Below are positions 1 through 5,044 of a stretch of DNA of 6,018 bases, piece after piece. The stretch is from Thermoplasmatota archaeon. Lineage in GTDB: Archaea > Thermoplasmatota > Thermoplasmata > Thermoplasmatales > Thermoplasmataceae. The notes beneath the pieces were generated by a model. The model searched no databases. It was not told the DNA's origin and saw nothing but the letters and a program-made list of their open reading frames with translations. The stretch lies in the NCBI GenBank assembly GCA_023379345.1, contig JAMCUV010000099.1:1-6018 (forward strand), read 5' to 3'. How positions within the stretch are numbered: position 1 is the stretch's first letter; every line of letters starts with the position of its first letter. The translations under genes were made by a program, and so were the position numbers.

Positions 1-1195
1 GGAATAAAACAAAGACCTCGCTTGTGTACTGTCCGAAGATACTGTTCAGGAATGGTACAGCCGCAAGGAATACGAATGGAAAATATGTGGGAACCGGGTA
101 TGCGCTGAATCCCTGGATTACAGGAACCCCCACTGATTCTGCCCTGGCGTTCATTGCGAAATAATATCCAACGAATATTGAGAACACGAAAGCGACCAGT
201 GTTATTATAGCCACTCTGGCATAGTCGTAAAGAAGGCCAAGCAGGAGAGTCGGCGTCATCCTGAATAGTGTCCCCCATTCTGCCAATGATACGGATGCAA
301 TTATATGATAGGCGCCGTACAGCAGAAGAGCCAGAATCAAAACGCCAACTCCTGCCCATGCGTAGCCGTAGTTCTTCTGACGGGGTGCTTCATAATATTT
401 ATCCTGCTCTGTGCCCCTTCGCCTTCTCCGGTCCACGTTATACTTTGCCAGCCTGTTGAGAGGATTTACGGAAGCCATGGCTGTGAACCTTATGGATTCG
501 CGAACGTTCAGCCTTCCACGCCTGACTATTGGCATATCCGTATCAAGTGTGTATTTTGCCACAGCTCTTTTACTGAATTCACGGAGTCCGATTATCACTA
601 TGGCGATGACTATTCCCAGGACGATGAAGGTCTCCACCACGTAAGTCCAAAGGTCCCTGGCAATGTAGCTGTCAAGCAGCGTGCCCACCCCAAATGTCCT
701 GTATGTGTGAATTCCTATTGCAAATACTTCGCTAACCGTGATGTAAAAGAACCCGTCAGAAACGCTTGGAAAAAGATTTGCTGATATCCTCGGCACGGAA
801 AATGGAATGTATATATATCTTAATCTATCCAGAAGACCGAACCTGAAGTTCTGGGAAACTTCAAGCATTTCCCTGGGAACTGTCTTGAAAGCCTGATATT
901 CACCCATCCATATATTCCAAACAACAGCAGTGAATACAAGGAAATCGGCTGCAAACTCGACTCCAAGAGGACCACCAACTCCCAGTACAAATAAGGTCAG
1001 CACTATTGGAAAGAAAGAAATTACAGGCACCGATTCAAAGACCTCAATGGCTGCAATAAATACATTCTCGAATGTCTTGCTCTTTATGGCCTGATATGCG
1101 AGAAACCAGCCCACAACAACAGAAGCCAGCATGAGCCCAAGTACTCTTCCGGCGGTGGCAAGCACAGCGAGAAACATGAGCAGCAGCGGAATCAT
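1..1195 (-). CDS. ABC transporter permease, duplicated two-domain type (NitT/TauT-like anion importer), C-terminus outside window
   Basis: Inner-membrane channel of an ABC importer. Translating the minus strand from the ATG at 1195 gives about 398 codons with no stop down to base 2, so the C-terminus is missing. Domain 1 (about residues 1-205) has hydrophobic segments near 3-35, 45-75, 80-97, 143-160 and 183-204. Its cytoplasmic coupling (EAA-like) loop lies near 99-137, with EYQAFKTVPREMLEVSQ and then IPFSVPRI. A charged linker (about 205-275, with RRRR near 256-259) follows. A second domain then begins, with membrane segments near 278-300 and 312-346. Both domains carry a similar segment, SVPVISFFP (about 55-63) and AYPVPTYFP (about 364-372), which supports internal duplication. 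This matches what I know of COG4986 (anion transport, duplicated permease). The start is fixed by an ATGA overlap with the upstream ATPase gene and a GGGGGAG ribosome binding site. The transported anion cannot be read from the sequence. Confidence 0.88.
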   Translation of the reverse strand, partial: MIPLLLMFLAVLATAGRVLGLMLASVVVGWFLAYQAIKSKTFENVFIAAIEVFESVPVISFFPIVLTLFVLGVGGPLGVEFAADFLVFTAVVWNIWMGEYQAFKTVPREMLEVSQNFRFGLLDRLRYIYIPFSVPRISANLFPSVSDGFFYITVSEVFAIGIHTYRTFGVGTLLDSYIARDLWTYVVETFIVLGIVIAIVIIGLREFSKRAVAKYTLDTDMPIVRRGRLNVRESIRFTAMASVNPLNRLAKYNVDRRRRRGTEQDKYYEAPRQKNYGYAWAGVGVLILALLLYGAYHIIASVSLAEWGTLFRMTPTLLLGLLYDYARVAIITLVAFVFSIFVGYYFAMNARAESVGVPVIQGFSAYPVPTYFPFVFLAAVPFLNSIFGQYTSEVFVLF

Positions 1196-1941
1196 TTATT
1201 TCTCCCCCTGGGTGTAAGGTAATTGTACAATCTGTCCAGGTATTTGTCAAATTCAGGATCCCGTGGATTGCGTGGTCTTGCAAGTGTCACATCCACCCTG
1301 GCAACAACAGTGGCAGGCGACCCGTTGATAACATATATCACGTCTGCAAGTTCCATTACTTCAGTGAGGTTGTGTGAAACCATCACAACACTCTTGAGAG
1401 GAGTGCTCTCGTTGAACAGTATGTTATAGATATCCTGCCTCAGACCTTCTGCCGTAAGTTCATCCAGATGCGCGAATGGCTCATCCATCAGCAGGACCTG
1501 TGGATCTGCCACAAGGGCCCTTGCCACTGCCACTCTCTGGCGCATGCCCCCACTCATTTCCTTTGGGTAAAGATCCTCGAAACCTTGCAGACCAACAGTC
1601 TCGAGGGCCACAAGAGCCATATCCCTTGCCTCATCTTTCGGGAGCCTTCTTGGCTTTAAAGCAAGCATAACGTTCTCGATTGCTGTCATCCAGGGAAATG
1701 TTACAATTGATTGATGGACCAGCACCGCCTTAGGGGTTGGCCGCAATATCCTCTTTCCCTGCAGCCTGACCTCACCTGAACTAGGCTTCAGGAAACCGCC
1801 AATAAGCCTGAGAAGTGTGGATTTCCCAACACCGGATGGGCCAACAAGGGCTACAAACTTACCGGATTCAGCGACAAGGTTGATGTCCGTGAAAACCTTA
1901 AACCCGTTATCATAAGTGAATTCGAGGTCCCTAACCTCAAT
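1192..1941 (-). CDS. ABC transporter ATP-binding protein, NitT/TauT (SsuB/TauB-like) family; start codon unclear
   Basis: Cytoplasmic ATPase that powers import through the permease encoded next in the operon. Counting from the ATT at 1941, it has Walker A GPSGVGKST (residues 34-42), Q-loop Gln in LVHQ (77), signature MSGGMRQR (129-136), Walker B VLLMDEP (149-155), D-loop HLDE and H-loop His in VSHNLTE (190). The length of about 249 residues is normal for SsuB/TauB-type ATPases. SGGMRQR with a PF-AHLD stretch is typical of this anion-importer branch. The stop TGA overlaps the permease ATG. The odd point is the 5' end: in frame, the first stop upstream is at 1990-1992, and no ATG, GTG or TTG occurs before Walker A. 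The first usable one, TTG at 1746, would remove Walker A. Homology with typical N-termini (IEVRDLEFTY) puts the start near 1941. Either ATT is used, or a one-base error or mutation separates this frame from a GTG at 1960. Confidence 0.86.
   Translation of the reverse strand: MEVRDLEFTYDNGFKVFTDINLVAESGKFVALVGPSGVGKSTLLRLIGGFLKPSSGEVRLQGKRILRPTPKAVLVHQSIVTFPWMTAIENVMLALKPRRLPKDEARDMALVALETVGLQGFEDLYPKEMSGGMRQRVAVARALVADPQVLLMDEPFAHLDELTAEGLRQDIYNILFNESTPLKSVVMVSHNLTEVMELADVIYVINGSPATVVARVDVTLARPRNPRDPEFDKYLDRLYNYLTPRGRNK
1202..1208 (-). promoter_or_regulatory. Ribosome binding site of the duplicated permease gene
   Basis: The minus strand reads GGGGGAG, followed by six bases and then the ATG at 1195. 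It lies inside the last codons of the ATPase gene, supports the ATG that overlaps the ATPase stop, and points to coupled translation of the two importer subunits. Confidence 0.55.
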
Positions 1942-1981
1942 CGTTGTTCCAAGTAACCACCTTAACCGGTATTGAGCGATT

Positions 1982-1989
1982 CTATAATA
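1982..1989 (-). promoter_or_regulatory. TATA-like promoter element of the ABC importer operon
   Basis: The minus strand reads TATTATAG here. Archaeal transcription usually starts about 25-27 nt after the centre of the TATA box, which would be near 1960. That position coincides with a GTG (1960-1958) that is one frame off the ATPase reading frame. A start so close to the gene would leave little or no leader. The call rests on sequence similarity and spacing only. Confidence 0.4.
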
Positions 1990-2062
1990 CTATTCACCCA
2001 AGAAGAGACACAAATAGGATTATGGTGATGAACAGAGAGAACCATCATGCGTTATGCCAATT

Positions 2063-2071
2063 TTTTATAAT
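2063..2071 (+). promoter_or_regulatory. TATA box of the hydro-lyase operon, placed for a leaderless transcript
   Basis: TTTTATAAT is centred about 28 nt before the ATG at 2096, the spacing expected when an archaeal mRNA begins at or within a base or two of its start codon. No ribosome binding site precedes 2096, which fits. The element lies downstream of the alternative ATG at 2054, which argues against that longer start. Confidence 0.6.
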
Positions 2072-2095
2072 TGCCCAAGCATTCATTATCCTGCA

Positions 2096-3331
2096 ATGAG
2101 AAGCCAGGGAAAGAGTGCCATAGAAAAAGTATTCTCAAGGTTAACATCCAAAGATGCCCATTCGGGGGATTTTGTGTGGGCAAGTCCCGATATGGTCTAT
2201 GTCCATGACGTGCTTGGGCCAATGATGCTGGATTCATACAGGAAACTTGGCAACCCTCCAGTAAAATACAGAGGAAGAACACTATTTGTGTACGATCACA
2301 TCTTTCCGCCAAAAGACTCCGCCAGCGCCAATAACATCCTGTCCATGAAAGAATTCGCTTCCCTTAATGGAATTGAGAGTATCCCTGCCGGTGATGGAAT
2401 AGAGCATACCCTCCTCATTGAGCGCGGCGACATAACACCAGGAATGTTTGTGGTGGGATCAGATTCCCACACAGTTACCGCTGGAGCCAACGGTGCATTT
2501 GGTGCAGGTTTGGGTTCAACTGATCTGGCCTGTCTTCTTGCAAGCGGAGAAACATGGTTCATGGTGCCGGAAACTATTCTTTTCAGATTACAGGGCAAGC
2601 TCAACAGGTTTGTCACGGGAAAAGATGTGATTCTTAACATAATTTCAAGGATCGGCGTTGACGGTGCAAATTATCGCTGCATGGAATTCAGAAACGATGG
2701 TGGGGCACATCTTGGTCTTGACGAGAGGCTGGCCATAGCTAACATGACCGTGGAAGCAGGTGCCAAAACATGCTTTCTTCCCCCTGATGTGAGCCATGAA
2801 AAACTGACGGAGATTCAGAGTGATGAGGATGCCAGAATTTCTGAAGAACTTTCTGTGGACCTCTCGTCCATTGAACCGGAGATTGCCGCCCCCTATTCTC
2901 CGGGAAATGTTAAACACGTATCAGATCTGCAGGGCACTGAAGTCAACCAGGTCTATATTGGCAACTGTGCCAATGGTACCCTGACTGATCTCAAGGAAGC
3001 AGCTGAAATATTGAAACACAACCATGTGAGAGATGGCGTCACGATGATTGTAGTGCCTGCAACAAGAAACATCTACAGCAAAGCCCTTGACCTGGGGCTG
3101 ATCAAGATATTCCTGGATAGCGGTGCTGTGGTTTCTCCACCGACATGTGGGGCATGCGCTGGCCTGCACATGGGTGTGCTTGGGCATGATCAGGTATGCG
3201 TCTCCAATACAAACAGGAATTTCAGGGGAAGGATGGGCGATCCCACCAGCAAGGTGTACCTTGCAAACTCTTATGTTGCTGCAGCAGCTGCCGTGGAAGG
3301 CAAGATTGTGAATCCCCAGGAGGTGTTCTGA
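2096..3331 (+). CDS. Aconitase-superfamily hydro-lyase, large subunit (3-isopropylmalate dehydratase / homoaconitase type)
   Basis: Large, [4Fe-4S]-bearing subunit of a two-subunit dehydratase/isomerase that removes and re-adds water on a malate-type hydroxy acid. From the ATG at 2096 it has 411 residues, close to archaeal LeuC-type proteins. The three cluster cysteines are visible: C291 in YIGNCANGTLTDLKEAAEIL, and C351 and C354 in PPTCGACAGLHMGVLG. Other family landmarks are YDHIFPP (66-72), VGSDSHTVTAGANGAFGAGLGSTD (from 120), LASGETWFMVPETI and the substrate-anion motif NRNFRGRMGDP (373-383). An in-frame ATG at 2054 would add 14 residues, but the start at 2096 matches family N-termini and the TATA spacing. 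The stop overlaps the small-subunit ATG by one base. Some residues differ from leucine-pathway enzymes (GIEHT rather than GI-HQ; SHTVT rather than SHTCT). The fold and reaction type are secure, but the substrate is not; homoaconitate, isopropylmalate, citramalate/citraconate or a dimethylmaleate-like acid are all possible. Confidence 0.9.
   Translation: MRSQGKSAIEKVFSRLTSKDAHSGDFVWASPDMVYVHDVLGPMMLDSYRKLGNPPVKYRGRTLFVYDHIFPPKDSASANNILSMKEFASLNGIESIPAGDGIEHTLLIERGDITPGMFVVGSDSHTVTAGANGAFGAGLGSTDLACLLASGETWFMVPETILFRLQGKLNRFVTGKDVILNIISRIGVDGANYRCMEFRNDGGAHLGLDERLAIANMTVEAGAKTCFLPPDVSHEKLTEIQSDEDARISEELSVDLSSIEPEIAAPYSPGNVKHVSDLQGTEVNQVYIGNCANGTLTDLKEAAEILKHNHVRDGVTMIVVPATRNIYSKALDLGLIKIFLDSGAVVSPPTCGACAGLHMGVLGHDQVCVSNTNRNFRGRMGDPTSKVYLANSYVAAAAAVEGKIVNPQEVF
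3318..3325 (+). promoter_or_regulatory. Strong ribosome binding site of the hydro-lyase small subunit
   Basis: AGGAGGTG sits five bases before the ATG at 3331, within the final codons of the large subunit. It fixes the small-subunit start at 3331. The reading frame is also open upstream of it to an ATG at 3196, but that part is a shadow of the large-subunit gene. Confidence 0.8.
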
Positions 3332-3828
3332 TGGGCAGGATTTTTGTGTTTGGAGATGACATAGATACAGATGTCATTGCCCCTGGAGGGTACCTTCACC
3401 TCAAAATTGAAGATGTGAAGAAGCATTGCATGGAAGCCATATATCCGGACTTCTGGAAGGAAGTGTCAAAGGGGGATGTTATCATTGCAGGGAAGAATTT
3501 TGGAACTGGTTCCTCCAGGGAGCAGGCCCCGGTTGTTCTGATGGAACTGGGAATTTCCCTGATACTTGCCAGAAGCTTTGCAAGAATTTTCTTCAGGAAC
3601 GCAGTGAACGTTGGACTTCCAATAGGAACAATAGCTGATCCTTCGGAATTCAAGGCAGGAGATATTGCCGAAATTGATCTGGAAAAAGGGGTACTGATCC
3701 GTGCAGCCGACCATAAGGAGATTAACTTCAAAGCACCTTCCGGCGCTCTGGCAGACATATTGTCCGAAGGCGGGATAATACCATATACCCTGAAAAAACT
3801 GGGAAAACTGCCCGATGACAAACGTTGA
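3331..3828 (+). CDS. Aconitase-superfamily hydro-lyase, small (swivel-domain) subunit (LeuD-like)
   Basis: Partner of the upstream large subunit; it closes the active site over the iron-sulfur cluster and supplies the loop that reads the substrate side chain. At 165 residues it is the short archaeal form. Visible motifs are DIDTDVIAP (10-18), the specificity loop beginning YLHLK (21-25), GKNFGTGSSREQAP (54-67) with the conserved Ser-Ser-Arg, and SFARIFFRNAVNVGLP (82-97). In family members I know, this loop reads YLRT in isopropylmalate isomerases and YLVY in methanogen homoaconitase. YLHL fits neither, so the substrate is not assigned. The gene overlaps the large-subunit stop by one base (TGATG) behind an AGGAGGTG site, so the two chains should be made together. 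Twenty-two bases after its stop comes the end of a possible minus-strand small ORF. Confidence 0.9.
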   Translation: MGRIFVFGDDIDTDVIAPGGYLHLKIEDVKKHCMEAIYPDFWKEVSKGDVIIAGKNFGTGSSREQAPVVLMELGISLILARSFARIFFRNAVNVGLPIGTIADPSEFKAGDIAEIDLEKGVLIRAADHKEINFKAPSGALADILSEGGIIPYTLKKLGKLPDDKR

Positions 3829-3850
3829 TTCTTCCCTTCCGGTCCAAATT

Positions 3851-3949
3851 CTACATGAACGATTTCATTTCTTCAATTGTCATCCTTCCTGAGATCAAGG
3901 AAAATTTGTTTCCTTCCCTCAACTGCAGCAAATAGATCCTGTTTCCCAT
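3851..3949 (-). CDS. Possible 32-residue small protein, function unknown
   Basis: A short minus-strand frame in the 178-nt gap between the two plus-strand units. It reads MGNRIYLLQLREGNKF at the start and ends MTIEEMKSFM before a TAG. Its composition is protein-like (mixed hydrophobic and charged, no low complexity), and its codons (AGG, GGA, ATC, GAA) match the neighbouring genes. An AT-rich AAAATATC on the minus strand at about 3970-3977 is centred roughly 25 nt before the ATG, which would suit a leaderless start. The frame can be extended to an ATG at 3988 (45 residues). It has no recognisable domain, and so short an ORF can arise by chance. If it is not coding, the gap holds only the promoter of the next gene. 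Confidence 0.33.
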   Translation of the reverse strand: MGNRIYLLQLREGNKFSLISGRMTIEEMKSFM

Positions 3950-3976
3950 TATATAATTTAACGGATTAGATATTTT

Positions 3977-3986
3977 CTTAATATAC
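3977..3986 (+). promoter_or_regulatory. TATA box of the synthase-CoA transferase unit
   Basis: CTTAATATAC is centred about 25 nt before the ATG at 4007, the spacing for leaderless archaeal mRNA. No convincing ribosome binding site precedes 4007. A second AT-rich element, TTATATAATTTA at 3949-3960, lies further upstream and could act as an alternative promoter with a short leader. Confidence 0.5.
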
Positions 3987-4006
3987 ATGCCACGGTTAAA
4001 GAAGCC

Positions 4007-5044
4007 ATGATAACGGACGATACGCTCAGGGAAGGGCTTCAGACTCCGGGCATCTCATTCACCATTGGGGAGAAGCTTGAACTTGCAAAGATCATTTCAG
4101 AATCTGGCGTAAAGAGGGCGCTGGTTTCTTATCCTTCAGCCCACAGATCTGAGGTAGAGGTTACTGAAAGGATTGTAAAGGAAAAATTCTTCAGCGAAAC
4201 CTATGCCCTGGGCAGAACACTGATTTCAGACATAGACACAATTGCGGAGACAGGCGCAAATATATCCCTCCACCTTCCATTCAGGCTGGAAAACCTCGAT
4301 AAGGTGAAGGAGGCAATCACATACGCAGCAAGGAAGAACAGAAAACTTGAGGTTGCTGTAGTTGATGTCATACACCATTCTGATAAGGAAATCCTTGACC
4401 TAGTGAGGATGGTTTCAGAAGCTGGTGCTGACGTGGTCCAGCTTCCGGACACAACAGGATCTGGCTTCCCTGCAAGAATGCGATCCATAATAAGGTTGGT
4501 GAAGTCAATTTTTGATGTTGAGGTTGAGGTCCACTGCCACAATGACATTGGCGGATCAATCTCCAACACAATTGCCGGCATTGAAGCTGGAGCAGAATAT
4601 GCGGATTCAACAATATTCGGGATGGGAGAGCGGAATGGCATTGCTGATACCGCATCGCTTGTCAGCCTTCTTGAAGCCCAGGACATAACCACGGAAATTG
4701 ATCTGGTTAAGCTGGAAAAAGCCTATGACAGCGTGCTTGAGCTCATCCTTGAAAAAATAGGCTATGATTTCTTTGTTGCCAACAGACCCGTGTACGGGAA
4801 GAATACCGTAATCAATACGGCAGGTACCCATGCCGCATTCTCTGACGTTTTCAGTGGAGGTGGCGTTTCAGTGAATGTATACACAGGGAAGGCCATGATC
4901 AGGGAAATACTGGAATCCAAGGGTAGGCATGTGGATGATAAATCCCTGCCAGCCCTGGTGAACCTCATCAAGGATGAGGCTGTCAGCAGCGGGCGAACCG
5001 TTACCATAGAAAAAATACTGAAGATGGCGGAGGAATTCCAATGA
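4007..5044 (+). CDS. Homocitrate / 2-isopropylmalate synthase family protein (DRE-TIM metallolyase, HMGL-like domain)
   Basis: Predicted cytoplasmic acyltransferase of the family that joins acetyl-CoA to a 2-oxo acid, releasing CoA and forming a malate-type acid. Its 345 residues make a TIM barrel plus short C-terminal region, without the regulatory LeuA dimer domain. Landmarks are DDTLREGLQTPG (4-15) with catalytic Arg8 and metal ligand Glu9, QLPDTTGSGFP (145-155), metal-binding HCHND (176-180), GMGERNGIADTASLV (205-219) and the C-terminal NRPVYGKNTVINTAGTHAAFS (259-279). REG at the active site is the homocitrate synthase form; LeuA and CimA usually have RDG. HMG-CoA lyase is less likely because that family's catalytic GGCPYA-type cysteine loop is absent. 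The usual S-x-E-D substrate motif is not seen in the matching strand, which reads VAVVDVIHHSD (117-126). Its stop overlaps the CoA transferase ATG. Alternatives include citramalate synthase and Re-citrate synthase; the substrate is unresolved. Confidence 0.85.
   Translation: MITDDTLREGLQTPGISFTIGEKLELAKIISESGVKRALVSYPSAHRSEVEVTERIVKEKFFSETYALGRTLISDIDTIAETGANISLHLPFRLENLDKVKEAITYAARKNRKLEVAVVDVIHHSDKEILDLVRMVSEAGADVVQLPDTTGSGFPARMRSIIRLVKSIFDVEVEVHCHNDIGGSISNTIAGIEAGAEYADSTIFGMGERNGIADTASLVSLLEAQDITTEIDLVKLEKAYDSVLELILEKIGYDFFVANRPVYGKNTVINTAGTHAAFSDVFSGGGVSVNVYTGKAMIREILESKGRHVDDKSLPALVNLIKDEAVSSGRTVTIEKILKMAEEFQ
5029..5035 (+). promoter_or_regulatory. Strong ribosome binding site of the CoA transferase gene
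   Basis: GGAGGAA is followed five bases later by the ATG at 5041, which overlaps the synthase stop in the ATGA form. It fixes the start of the CoA transferase and indicates that both enzymes are translated from one mRNA. Confidence 0.75.

Noticed and set aside
305..784. 159-residue plus-strand open frame
   Set aside because: It lies opposite the permease gene, whose minus-strand frame is continuous with clear membrane segments; the plus-strand product is Cys/His/Pro-rich without a coherent domain, as expected of a shadow frame.
2054..2095. Longer start of the hydro-lyase large subunit at the ATG 2054
   Set aside because: The 14 extra residues (rich in Pro, Tyr and Cys) do not resemble family N-termini, and the TATA box at 2063-2071 would lie inside them. 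The ATG at 2096 fits both homology and promoter spacing.
2022..2099. 25-codon plus-strand frame whose TGA overlaps the ATG at 2096
   Set aside because: It contains the TATA box of the hydro-lyase gene, has no ribosome binding site, and its peptide shows nothing recognisable.
2096..3828. Assigning leuC and leuD symbols and leucine biosynthesis
   Set aside because: The specificity loop (YLHL) and the gene neighbours do not match the leucine pathway, so a symbol would claim more than the sequence shows.
4201..4692. 163-residue minus-strand open frame
   Set aside because: It is antisense to the synthase gene, Ser-rich and without motifs; the plus-strand frame has all the family motifs.
4007..5044. 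Naming the synthase-like gene as HMG-CoA lyase
   Set aside because: It shares the fold, but the lyase's GGCPYA-type catalytic cysteine loop is absent and the GMGERNG and NRPVYGKN...GTHAA regions are those of the homocitrate/isopropylmalate synthase branch.
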